Positions 1-6,160 of a DNA stretch of 8,316 nt are shown here, in pieces; within the stretch, counting starts at the first letter, position 1; the number at the start of each line of letters is the position of its first letter. The notes beneath the pieces were generated by a model, which saw only the letters and a list, made by a program, of their open reading frames with translations, did no database searches and was not told where the DNA came from. The DNA is from Chitinophagaceae bacterium (lineage in GTDB: Bacteria; Bacteroidota; Bacteroidia; Chitinophagales; Chitinophagaceae). Where the stretch lies: positions 1-8,316 of the forward strand of contig CANCKV010000118.1 in NCBI GenBank assembly GCA_947378615.1, read 5' to 3'. Made by a program: the position numbers and the translations under genes.

Positions 1-494
1 CTGTTATTAGTCACCTCAAATAATTCATCCACCAATTCCTTAGTAGCTAATGCTGGGTCATAGAAGGTAATTTGAGCTTTCTTTTTAATGTATTCATAGT
101 CTCCACGCTTAGGATAACTATCTCCCATTCCATTTTCAAATAATCCAGAACTACCTGTTAATATTAATGACTTAATATTGTCAGGATGTTTCAAGATATG
201 AGTCAAAGCAATATGCCCACCTAATGAATTGCCTAATAAATGAATATTTTTATATCCACGAAGTTCTATAAAACCTTGTACATGTTTCTCCAATCCACCA
301 ACTGTAGTATGGAAAATATCTAATTCCAACAACGGCAATAACGGAACTATGACCTTGTATTTATTTTTAAAAAGGTCAATTTGTGCTCCAAAGTTACTTA
401 ATGCTCCAAATAGCCCATGAAGGAGAAGCAAAGGTTCGCCCTCGCCTTCTTCTATAAACCTATACTTATCCTGTTGTTTGATAGTGTACTCCAT
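1..494 (-). CDS. alpha/beta hydrolase, 3' end beyond window
   Basis: The reading frame starts at an ATG complementary to 492-494 and runs off the left edge after 164 complete codons, so the C-terminal part is missing. The translation begins MEYTIKQQDKYRFIEEGEGE and has the features of the alpha/beta hydrolase fold: an oxyanion-loop HG motif (LLLLHGLFG, about residues 22-30) and a nucleophile elbow GNSLGGH with Ser90 as the likely catalytic nucleophile. The catalytic Asp and His would lie in the missing part. No signal peptide or membrane segment is visible, so it is probably cytoplasmic. Members of this fold are esterases, lipases, C-C bond hydrolases and similar enzymes, and the substrate cannot be told from this fragment. 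It lies downstream of the CvpA-family gene in the same direction, separated by a 151-bp gap, so co-transcription is possible but not shown. The fold is certain from the motifs; the specific activity is unknown. Confidence 0.9.
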   Translation of the reverse strand, partial: MEYTIKQQDKYRFIEEGEGEPLLLLHGLFGALSNFGAQIDLFKNKYKVIVPLLPLLELDIFHTTVGGLEKHVQGFIELRGYKNIHLLGNSLGGHIALTHILKHPDNIKSLILTGSSGLFENGMGDSYPKRGDYEYIKKKAQITFYDPALATKELVDELFEVTNN

Positions 495-514
495 GTATTA
501 TTTCTTAAATAAAC

Positions 515-530
515 TGTTAGTTGTTAGTTG
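515..530. repeat. short heptad tandem repeat (TGTTAGT x2.3)
   Basis: TGTTAGT is repeated twice, at 515-521 and 522-528, with a partial third copy, in the gap between the CvpA-family gene and the alpha/beta hydrolase gene. It is too short to mean much alone. It shares the 7-bp period and GTTA-type core of the large array at 1192-1349 and the run at 2518-2542, so it may be a remnant of the same kind of repeat. Confidence 0.5.
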
Positions 531-645
531 CAATTGCCACAAATAAACACAAAAACAAGCAATAAACGCTTGTTAAAAGATTCTGCAATATATAATGTTA
601 TTATGATAGGATGACATTAATTGTCTATTAACAATTACTGTTTCA

Positions 646-1179
646 TTAAAATCGCTTCGCCGCCCCTTCAAAATAGTGCTCAAGTTGAGTAAACATATCC
701 CTAAAAATCGGAAATATTTTACCAATTCCATTTATTGTAAATGTTCCCCATGGTTTAATAAAGCCATAGCATTTCGAACTTAGAATAGCCTCGTTAGTAA
801 TCACATTGAGTTGAACTGCATAAAATAATAATACACTAAACGCCATTGTATATAGGGCACAATATAAAATAATACCTCCAATTTTATTCGCCCACCCCAT
901 CAACAAAAATTCTACACTCTTCTGTAATATTCCTGCTAATAGCCTAATTAATACCACAACCCCAATCAAAACGATGATAAATGATAGAAATGGAATCCAT
1001 GTATAACCAATATGCGTATTCTTTTGTAACCAATTAGCAGCGACAGCCGATAACTTGATTGCTGCTGCAAGACCAATAATTAGTGCTATATAAGAAAACA
1101 AAGCCACAATCAATCCCCTATTGTACCCTTTGTAAATAGCAAGCAATATGAAAATAAAGTATGGAATATCTATGAACAT
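646..1179 (-). CDS. CvpA family inner-membrane protein
   Basis: This 177-residue protein is very hydrophobic and has the CvpA-family layout. A first membrane segment lies at about residues 5-16, followed by the family's typical GxxRGL turn (GYNRGL, 18-23). Further segments lie at about 24-43, 61-84 and 101-122, and a charged, amphipathic tail follows. CvpA was named for its need in colicin V production in E. coli, and homologues are widespread; their biochemical role is not settled, though envelope stress and purine-related phenotypes are reported. The start is the only sensible ATG, because the N-terminal MFIDI matches the short N-terminus of the family. The gene follows the YqeY gene in the same direction, but the heptad repeat array fills the gap between them. 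Family assignment is confident from the pattern; function in this organism is unknown. Confidence 0.85.
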   Translation of the reverse strand: MFIDIPYFIFILLAIYKGYNRGLIVALFSYIALIIGLAAAIKLSAVAANWLQKNTHIGYTWIPFLSFIIVLIGVVVLIRLLAGILQKSVEFLLMGWANKIGGIILYCALYTMAFSVLLFYAVQLNVITNEAILSSKCYGFIKPWGTFTINGIGKIFPIFRDMFTQLEHYFEGAAKRF

Positions 1180-1248
1180 AAATTGTCTTAGGGATTCAAG
1201 TTACAGGTTGCTATTTAGAGGTTGCTAGTTACAAGTTACTAGTTACTA

Positions 1249-1301
1249 GTTACTAGTTACAGGTTGCAGGTACTTGAAACTTGTAACCAGTAACTTGTAA
1301 C
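1249..1301. repeat. long hairpin at centre of heptad array
   Basis: Bases 1249-1271 pair with 1279-1301 around a 7-base loop (1272-1278). There are two mismatches, A1261/A1289 and T1254/T1296, and two G:T wobbles. The innermost ten pairs (GGTTGCAGGT with ACTTGTAACC) are unbroken. No T-run follows directly on either strand, so it is not a classical intrinsic terminator. In Bacteroidota, long hairpins behind genes may still stop transcription or protect mRNA ends. Confidence 0.75.
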
Positions 1302-1349
1302 CTGAATCCAGTAACTTGTAACCTGAATCCAGTAACTTGAAACCTGATT
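1287..1349. repeat. 21-bp tandem repeat, 3 copies
   Basis: Within the heptad array, a 21-bp unit beginning CCAGTAACTTG occurs exactly twice (1287-1307 and 1308-1328) and a third time with two mismatches (1329-1349). Each unit is three heptads. The third copy overlaps the YqeY stop codon by two bases. This higher-order repeat suggests recent unequal duplication of a three-heptad block. Confidence 0.9.
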
Positions 1350-1800
1350 ACTTCGTAAGTAACTCTTTTACTACTGCAGAGATTGCTTTACCATCTGCCT
1401 TTCCCGCTAATTGTTTGGAGGCAATACCCATTACTTTTCCTAAATCAGCAACAGATGTTGCACCTATTTGCGCAATTATAGGAGCAATTGCTTCTTTCAA
1501 TTCAGCTTCTGTCAATTGTTTTGGCAAAAACTTTTCTATGATAGCAATTTCCTCTGCTTCCTTAACAGCAAGGTCCTCTCTATTTTGTTGTCTGTAAATT
1601 TCAAGACTATCTTTTCGTTGCTTTACAATCTTTTGAAGTAGCTTCAATTCACCTTCTTCAGATATTTCTCCTCCTGCGCCAGGCTCTGTTTTTGCTTTAA
1701 TTATTTCTGCTTTAATTGCCCTCAATCCACGCAATGCAGCATCATCTTTTGCTTTCATCGCCTCTTTCAATTCGGCCATTACTTTTAATTCTAAACTCAT
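1348..1800 (-). CDS. yqeY: GatB/YqeY domain-containing protein
   Basis: This 150-residue protein matches the full length of stand-alone YqeY proteins, which correspond to the C-terminal tail domain of GatB, the tRNA-dependent amidotransferase subunit. Family signatures are present in order: an N-terminal helix rich in Lys and Ala (residues 1-37), KQRKDS (60-65), EIAIIEKFLPKQL (84-96), GKVMG (121-125) and GKADGKAIS (133-141). The tail domain of GatB contacts tRNA, and the free-standing protein is presumed to bind tRNA or be linked to aminoacylation, but its role is not established. It is soluble, with no signal peptide. The start at the ATG opposite 1798-1800 gives the usual N-terminus (MSLEL). 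It lies 88 bp after gldC in the same direction and may share its transcript. The heptad array starts inside its stop codon. Confidence 0.92.
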   Translation of the reverse strand: MSLELKVMAELKEAMKAKDDAALRGLRAIKAEIIKAKTEPGAGGEISEEGELKLLQKIVKQRKDSLEIYRQQNREDLAVKEAEEIAIIEKFLPKQLTEAELKEAIAPIIAQIGATSVADLGKVMGIASKQLAGKADGKAISAVVKELLTK

Positions 1801-1888
1801 TGTTTGTATTTTTTAACATGACAAAATAGTTGAAATAATAGGTACTTCTATTTTCCAACCTTATCTATTTACTTCTCTGAACTGTGTC

Positions 1889-2230
1889 CTATTTATTCGG
1901 AGTTATTTGAGTGGCTCTAAATTTAGCATAGAACTCTTTTGCATACGCTTTCATGTCCGCTACTAAAGGTTCTAAGTGGGTTGCCCTATCAAAAGTATCT
2001 GCCATCCCCATAAACGTTTGATAATAGAAATCTGCCATTTCATCAACCCTCATTTCCTTAGTCCATAAGTCAATTCTTAGGGCGCTACTTTCTTCACCAT
2101 CCCAAAACGAAAGCATTGTAGCCTTTGCCTTTTGCATCATATCAGCTGTACTATCAGTAGCTGTCCATGATATTTTTTCGGGTAATCTATCTTGATCCAA
2201 ACCTACTTCTACAAAAATTGTCGATTTCAT
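1889..2230 (-). CDS. gldC: gliding motility protein GldC
   Basis: The 113-residue protein carries the features of GldC from gliding Bacteroidota: LPEKISWTATDS (16-27), KATMLSFWD (36-44), the IDLWTKEMRVDEMADFYYQT block (53-72) and MADTFDRAT (76-84). The length agrees with the family. GldC has no signal peptide and is thought to be cytoplasmic. In Flavobacterium johnsoniae, gldC mutants are impaired in gliding, and the protein is reported as helping rather than essential. It is often kept by species not known to glide, so its presence does not prove motility. The start codon follows a clear Bacteroidota -7 box by about 20 bases, which supports it as the first gene of a transcription unit reading into the YqeY gene. 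No other gld genes are in the window. Confidence 0.92.
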   Translation of the reverse strand: MKSTIFVEVGLDQDRLPEKISWTATDSTADMMQKAKATMLSFWDGEESSALRIDLWTKEMRVDEMADFYYQTFMGMADTFDRATHLEPLVADMKAYAKEFYAKFRATQITPNK

Positions 2231-2251
2231 TTTGCCATTATTTTAATTCCG

Positions 2252-2259
2252 CAAAGTTA
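2252..2259 (-). promoter_or_regulatory. Bacteroidota -7 box of gldC promoter
   Basis: Read on the minus strand the sequence is TAACTTTG followed by CGG, which fits the Bacteroidota sigma-A -7 consensus TAnnTTTG exactly. It ends 22 bases before the gldC ATG, so a start of transcription about 7 bases on leaves a short leader, as is common in the phylum. A -33 TTG at the normal spacing of about 19-23 bases is not present; the nearest is about 31 bases away. The box was inferred by eye and not measured. Confidence 0.6.
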
Positions 2260-2517
2260 TGGTTTTGAAGTGCTAATTAAACGATGCTAACAATAGTCTG
2301 AATAAATACCTACTTTCTATGAAAAAATGTTAATTAGATGGATGCATTAGTTCAAAAATGATTAGAATATAGCCAAATACATAGTTTTATATTTTACACT
2401 TGGGGTAAGACTCCCACTCAATAAGTAGAACTCATCATTAAGTTCAGGGTGTCGTTAGTCATGCAATTAAAATAAATTAAGCAACTTGTATCTAAATTAA
2501 GTGTTTTTTTACTCAAA

Positions 2518-2542
2518 ACTTATAACTTATTACTTACAACTT
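2518..2542. repeat. heptad tandem repeat (ACTTAYW x3.6)
   Basis: ACTTATA, ACTTATT, ACTTACA and ACTT follow one another with a strict 7-bp period and end two bases before the complement of the EnvC-like gene's stop codon (2545-2547). On the minus strand the units read AAGTTGT, AAGTAAT, AAGTTAT, close to units in the 1192-1349 array. Its place directly behind a stop codon parallels that array. Confidence 0.75.
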
Positions 2543-2544
2543 CC

Positions 2545-3969
2545 TTATCTTCTCTTTAGCCAATTTTCAGGATTCTGAAATACTTTTCTATCAGTTAATA
2601 CTTGGAATTCAAATTGGCCATCACCATCTAAATCAGCAGCTACTTTGCCTAAAACAGTTCCTGCTTTCACAGCATCACCTGTCTTTACATTTACCGACGA
2701 CAACATATTATAGGTAGTAAAGTATTTACCATGCTTTACCATCACTGCCTGATATTGGTCTAAATCCATTACAGTTAACACTTCCCCGTCTGCGACACAT
2801 TTGATAGTTGCCCCTACTGAAGTTTTGATGAAGATACCTTCATTGTCTGCAACAAGTTTGGTTCCCTCAATTTGTTGTCTTCCAAATTGTCCAAATATCT
2901 TTCCACCATCTAAAGGCCATGGCAAATGCCCTCTATTTCTTTCAAAATTTAATGATTGTGTCAATCCTTCAGGCGTAGATTCAAATGAACTATATGCCCT
3001 ATCCGACTTTGTTGAAGAAGTAACAGCAGATACATTTTCTTTAGTTTTTACTACTTCTTTTGGCTCTTCTGTTTTAGGCGTTGACTTATTAATAGGGGCA
3101 TTTGTAGAATTCTTGCCAGCTTCTTTTTCTCTTTCTTCTCTATCTTTTGCTTCCTTAGCTAAAAGTGCCTGACGCTTTCTTTCTTCTTCTGCTGCTTTTT
3201 GTCGAGCAATCTTTGCCAATCGTTCTTTCTCGGCTGCCTCAGCAATTGCTCTTTTTATTGCGGCATCTATCGCATTACGTAACCTCAATTTATCTTTTTC
3301 ACGTTGCTTTATTTGTGCAGCAATATCCTTTTCCTGACTCTTTAATTGCTTAACTACTTGATCTTTTTCCTTTTTATCATCCTCTAATACCTTCAATTGC
3401 GTACTTTGACTCTCTAAAACTGAGTTTTTTTCCAATCTATTATTATCTAGTTTACTGATTGATGATTGTAAAAGTTGTTGTGTTTTATTGATAGTCTCTG
3501 CTTGTGTTTCTCTATACTGACGATAACTCTTTAAAAATCGCATTCTCTTTAATGCATCATTAAAGCTTTTAGCTGAAAATAAGAAATTGAGATAATCCGA
3601 GCTGCCTCTGTTTTTATAGGCAAATACGAGACTTTGAGCGTACTGCAATTTCAAAGTATCTAATTCTTTTCTTAGCCTATATATTTCTATTTGATTCTGA
3701 TAAATTGTTTCGGTCAATAAATTGATGTCATGATTAATATTTCGTATCAATGCTTCACGGGCTTCGATTTTTCTTTTTACCATCGAATAGGCACCTAAAG
3801 CAGCTTTCTTATTTTGCTGAATTGATTTTAAATCCTTATTCAAATCCGCCAATTCTTTCAATAATTGTTGCTGTTGTTTTTGTAAATCATCACGCGTAGG
3901 TTGCTGTGCCTTCAAATTTTGAAGACAAAATGCAAAACAAAAACATAGTATCAGCAGTCTTTTTATCAT
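2545..3969 (-). CDS. EnvC-like murein hydrolase activator, degenerate LytM
   Basis: The 474-residue protein has an N-terminal signal peptide (residues 1-21, cleavage likely after LKA) and a long charged coiled coil (about 23-120 and 155-285, rich in Gln, Lys and Glu). A low-complexity Ser/Thr/Lys linker (285-335) and a C-terminal M23/LytM-type domain (about 345-474) follow. This is the layout of EnvC/NlpD-type activators, which act in the periplasm by binding and switching on N-acetylmuramyl-L-alanine amidases at division. The LytM domain lacks the zinc ligands: the usual HxxxD is replaced by N376 and F380, the YxHLS His by N421, and the HLHFE motif by QFEFQ (452-456). It is therefore probably not a peptidase, as in E. 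coli EnvC, and acts as an activator. It follows the DUF4292 gene after 58 bp in the same direction, an arrangement common in Bacteroidota. The amidase partner is not in the window. Confidence 0.88.
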   Translation of the reverse strand: MIKRLLILCFCFAFCLQNLKAQQPTRDDLQKQQQQLLKELADLNKDLKSIQQNKKAALGAYSMVKRKIEAREALIRNINHDINLLTETIYQNQIEIYRLRKELDTLKLQYAQSLVFAYKNRGSSDYLNFLFSAKSFNDALKRMRFLKSYRQYRETQAETINKTQQLLQSSISKLDNNRLEKNSVLESQSTQLKVLEDDKKEKDQVVKQLKSQEKDIAAQIKQREKDKLRLRNAIDAAIKRAIAEAAEKERLAKIARQKAAEEERKRQALLAKEAKDREEREKEAGKNSTNAPINKSTPKTEEPKEVVKTKENVSAVTSSTKSDRAYSSFESTPEGLTQSLNFERNRGHLPWPLDGGKIFGQFGRQQIEGTKLVADNEGIFIKTSVGATIKCVADGEVLTVMDLDQYQAVMVKHGKYFTTYNMLSSVNVKTGDAVKAGTVLGKVAADLDGDGQFEFQVLTDRKVFQNPENWLKRR

Positions 3970-4027
3970 TAATATTTTTTATTAATTAAATTTTACCTCT
4001 ATATATAACGAAATGATAAGCTTAATA

Positions 4028-4846
4028 TTATTTGGCCTTATAATTTTTTGGAATACTAAAGCTAAAGTTTAACGGTTCGTTAAATGTAAATTGCTTGAAA
4101 TCGAGATAAATATCCAATTTATACTTTTCTGCTACCGAAATACTCCTGTAAGTAGAAAATTGCAAATCACCATAATTAGCATAGTTGCTGTAGGTAATAT
4201 CGCAGGTTCTATTTCTCTGAATATCAGCATCATCCAATTTACTATGCAACGGTTTGTAATCCTTAGTGTCTAGTGTGATTAGGTTTTTGAAAATACTGCC
4301 AACCATCAATACAAGTAAATGGTCACTTGCCGACTTGTAGGACACTACATTACTATCCAAAAAAGTAGGATTTCCTACTATTAAATCTTGAAGGGTAGCA
4401 AAATCAAAGGGTATTTCGGAAACTTCCTTTATATAACTAATACTTCGACGCTGAACATATTTATCAATCTTATTGACAATTATAACGCTATCCTTAGTGA
4501 TTTTTGCTTGCAATCCAACTATTCCGAGTGGTCCAACAATTTGCAACAGCATGATACTATCCTTCCTGAGTTTGAGATAAACAATTGCTGACTGACTAGT
4601 TTCTTGCCCTTCATATTGTGCCTTAATCTTTGCACTGAAAGTATTAAAATTAATACGGCTTTTATTTACTTTATCAAACATATCGTTGATGAGTGCTTGC
4701 GTATCAACTTTTGGTGTTTCCTTGATAACAATTGTTTGAATGGTATCACGTTTATTGATAGCAATTTTTATTGTCTGAACTTTCCGTACGGGTTTACAAG
4801 AAAATGTGATTCCTATAATTAAAAGTAAACAAAGTATTTTTTGCAT
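4028..4846 (-). CDS. DUF4292 lipoprotein
   Basis: This 272-residue protein starts with a lipoprotein signal (hydrophobic residues 4-16, then Cys17 in the FSCK context frequent in Bacteroidota). The residues after the Cys (KPVRK) lack the acidic residues of the known surface-export signal, so it probably faces the periplasm. The body matches DUF4292: a helix near 51-66, NFNTFSAKIKAQYEG (66-80), LKLRKDSIMLLQIVGPLGIVGLQAKIT (91-117), and TLQDLIVGNP (151-160), with beta-rich sequence to the end. To my recollection the family is placed near the LolA/LolB-like lipid- or lipoprotein-carrier folds, but no activity can be read from the sequence. It lies between dut and the EnvC-like gene on one strand. 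In many Bacteroidota a TPR-protein gene stands just before it, and none is seen here. Confidence 0.85.
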   Translation of the reverse strand: MQKILCLLLIIGITFSCKPVRKVQTIKIAINKRDTIQTIVIKETPKVDTQALINDMFDKVNKSRINFNTFSAKIKAQYEGQETSQSAIVYLKLRKDSIMLLQIVGPLGIVGLQAKITKDSVIIVNKIDKYVQRRSISYIKEVSEIPFDFATLQDLIVGNPTFLDSNVVSYKSASDHLLVLMVGSIFKNLITLDTKDYKPLHSKLDDADIQRNRTCDITYSNYANYGDLQFSTYRSISVAEKYKLDIYLDFKQFTFNEPLNFSFSIPKNYKAK

Positions 4847-4946
4847 CTCTAGATAGTTTATTTTAACCGATTAAAAGTAAAAGAAGATAGATTTTTGAAA
4901 TCAAAAAGAAATCAAGAATAAGTCACTTCTTTGAAAGGCGGCTAAG

Positions 4947-5393
4947 TTATACTTTTCCTGTATGTCCAAAGCCTCCTAGCCCTCTTGTAGTTTCGTTAAT
5001 ATTTTCCACGGGCTTCCATTCTATTTGTTTCACTTCTTGAATGACCATTTGTGCAATCCTATCACCATCATTAATTACTTGGATTTCATTCGATAAATTT
5101 ATTAGAATGACCTTTATTTCACCACGATAATCTGCATCTATTGTACCGGGTGTATTCAGGCAAGTAATACCTTGTTTGATAGCTAATCCGCTTCTAGGAC
5201 GAATTTGTGCTTCAAAACCATTCGATAACTCTATGAAAATACCTGTAGGAATTAATTGTCTTTCTAAAGACTTTAATTCAATTGGTTCTTTCAAAAAAGC
5301 TCTTAAATCCATTCCTGACGAACCAATCGTTGCATAAGACGGCAAAGGATGATGAGATTGATTAATAATGGGAACGATGAGTTTATCTGTCAT
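4947..5393 (-). CDS. dut: dUTP diphosphatase (dUTPase)
   Basis: The protein hydrolyses dUTP to dUMP and diphosphate (EC 3.6.1.23). This keeps uracil out of DNA and supplies dUMP for thymidylate synthesis. The 148 residues show all five motifs of the homotrimeric family in order: motif 1 GSSGMDLRA (24-32), motif 2 RPRSGLA (65-71), motif 3 [11 protein letters not shown] (83-93) with the conserved catalytic Asp (D86 by alignment), motif 4 GDRIAQMVI (110-118), and motif 5 [10 protein letters not shown] (137-146), the P-loop-like tail that closes over the substrate. Tyr89 in motif 3 is the residue that selects against ribose. The length is normal and the enzyme is cytoplasmic. It is the first gene of the minus-strand cluster, 100 bp before the DUF4292 gene. 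No strong promoter was found in front of it. Confidence 0.97.
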   Translation of the reverse strand: MTDKLIVPIINQSHHPLPSYATIGSSGMDLRAFLKEPIELKSLERQLIPTGIFIELSNGFEAQIRPRSGLAIKQGITCLNTPGTIDADYRGEIKVILINLSNEIQVINDGDRIAQMVIQEVKQIEWKPVENINETTRGLGGFGHTGKV

Positions 5394-5478
5394 TAGTATG
5401 TTTAAATCAGTGTGTGAATAATATGATATTTCTTTATACTCAGAATAAATTGTTTTGCGAAAACTAAATGATTACAAC

Positions 5479-5492
5479 CCATGATAATCAAA
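5479..5492. repeat. 14-bp direct repeat, copy 1
   Basis: CCATGATAATCAAA here is identical to 5780-5793, 301 bp away. The pair brackets the possible membrane-protein fragment and a GC-rich patch. The match could be a target-site duplication, a recombinase core-type site or chance; the flanking bases differ. Confidence 0.6.
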
Positions 5493-5517
5493 GGGATCTA
5501 CATTTTTATCACTCTAA

Positions 5518-5724
5518 TCATTCATCTAAAATCATCATCTTGATTATAATAATTGGAAAAGCATGTGTAGAAATGATTAAAAGTAGGTAAAGAATTACAC
5601 TTGTATTGAGGTGTGATTTATATATTTTGGTATCAAAACCTTGCTCAAACCTTGCTTGAAATAAAAAACCACCTATGAAAAACATCATAAGTGGTACATT
5701 TTCTACGTGGGCCCACCAGGGCAT
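5518..5724 (-). pseudogene. possible membrane protein remnant (acyltransferase-like?)
   Basis: An open frame of 68 codons encodes two hydrophobic segments (about residues 11-22 and 43-61). The stretch VPLMMFFIGGFLF resembles the PLFFFISGFLF segment in the middle of acyltransferase-3-family membrane proteins, but a full protein would be over 300 residues. A stop lies eight codons before the ATG in the same frame. Upstream frames show short open pieces without a continuous match, so I cannot reconstruct a parent gene. The 5' end lies in an unusually GC-rich patch with a GTGGGCCCAC palindrome (5707-5716). It may be a decayed fragment, an unrelated small membrane protein or a chance frame. The acyltransferase resemblance rests on one short segment. 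Confidence 0.3.
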
Positions 5725-5779
5725 GATCCTGGGACCCCCTGATTATGAGGCATGTTAGGGCATATAAATAAACATATAA

Positions 5780-5793
5780 CCATGATAATCAAA
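5780..5793. repeat. 14-bp direct repeat, copy 2
   Basis: Second copy of CCATGATAATCAAA (first at 5479-5492), in the same orientation. See the first copy for meaning. Confidence 0.6.
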
Positions 5794-5988
5794 TAATATA
5801 CAAATCAATACTGGTAAGGGTTTCAAGGAATTTAATCTTATTTCTAGTTGCTTTAAAATCTATCTATTTGCTCCAAATGTTTCACTTTTGTTACGATAAT
5901 ATGCACCCATTATAGTATAGATTTTGCATCTTAAAGAATAAAATGGCCTATATAACACTTTTTTCAATACAACGAATTTTTTTGGTGT

Positions 5989-5996
5989 TAAATTTG
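5989..5996 (+). promoter_or_regulatory. candidate -7 box, plus strand
   Basis: TAAATTTG fits the Bacteroidota -7 consensus TAnnTTTG. No TTG lies at the expected -33 position. A transcript starting about 6003 would read through the two hairpins at 6110-6154 and, if not terminated there, into the helix-turn-helix gene. In AT-rich DNA such a match can be chance. Confidence 0.35.
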
Positions 5997-6109
5997 GAAA
6001 ATAACTTTTTTTTTCGTTCCTTTACATCACAAAAATAAAAAGGTAAAAATAAGGTAATAATAGAAAAAAATATAAGAAAATGACATAACAATCCATAAAT
6101 ATAATTATG

Positions 6110-6128
6110 TAGGCACTAATAGTGTCTA
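6110..6128. repeat. hairpin TAGGCACT / AGTGTCTA
   Basis: Bases 6110-6117 pair with 6121-6128 (8 pairs, one G:T) around the loop AAT. It stands five bases before the terminator-like hairpin at 6133-6154. Its left arm TAGGCACT reappears inverted (AGTGCCTA) at 8075-8082, beyond the recombinase gene. Confidence 0.6.
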
Positions 6129-6132
6129 GTAC

Positions 6133-6160
6133 AGCCATCGCAAAAACGATGGCTTTTCTC
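6133..6160 (+). terminator. intrinsic terminator upstream of HTH gene
   Basis: AGCCATCG (6133-6140) pairs perfectly with CGATGGCT (6147-6154) around the loop CAAAAA, and on the plus strand the stem ends in a T-rich stretch (TTTTCTC then ATTTTAT). This is a good intrinsic terminator for plus-strand transcripts. No plus-strand gene lies before it, so it ends either a small RNA or the leader of the helix-turn-helix gene, whose ATG is 64 bases after 6160. Confidence 0.75.

Larger units (their letters stand above)
1192..1349. repeat. strand-switching heptad repeat array (22 x 7 bp)
   Basis: The whole gap between the YqeY gene stop and the CvpA-family gene start reads as consecutive 7-mers without a phase break from 1192 to 1345. 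Left-half units are of the type AGTTACA, GGTTGCT, AGTTACT and AGTTACA. Four successive units from 1234 differ only in the last base. From about 1276 the units become the reverse complement of these (in TGTAACC, TGAATCC, AGTAACT phase). The outermost left unit GGATTCA reappears in the right half as its complement TGAATCC. The array is thus an imperfect inverted repeat built of heptads, centred near 1275. It ends on the first two bases of the complement of the YqeY stop codon (1348-1350). It contains no reading frame of note. Possible roles include a terminator or mRNA 3'-end structure, a protein-binding array or a REP-like element; none is shown. Confidence 0.9.
2231..2544. other. intergenic region upstream of gldC
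   Basis: This 314-bp gap has no supportable gene on either strand. It holds the -7 box of the gldC promoter next to gldC, a short G/C stem near 2400-2415 (TGGG...CCCA), and a heptad repeat run against the EnvC-like gene stop. The rest is AT-rich and without clear structure. Confidence 0.6.

Noticed and set aside
1287..1349. CRISPR-like repeat
   Set aside because: The 21-bp units are directly abutting with no spacers, and no cas gene is present.
1337..1597. Plus-strand frame opposite the YqeY gene
   Set aside because: Antisense shadow of a well-recognised gene, starting in the repeat array.
2400..2415. TGGG...CCCA stem behind the EnvC-like gene as terminator
   Set aside because: Only 4-5 pairs, more than 130 bases from the stop codon and without a T-run on the minus strand.
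2801..3172. Plus-strand frames inside the EnvC-like gene (2801-3172, 3165-3353)
   Set aside because: They lie opposite the coiled-coil and LytM coding sequence, are rich in Leu/Ser from antisense Lys/Glu codons, and have no family features.
4091..4822. Three plus-strand frames opposite the DUF4292 gene
   Set aside because: Short antisense frames without motifs; the minus-strand gene explains the coding signal.
5394..5483. Small minus-strand frame (26 codons, starting [11 protein letters not shown]) just before dut
   Set aside because: Too short, with no recognisable features; its ATG lies in the 14-bp repeat. It could be a leader peptide but nothing supports it.
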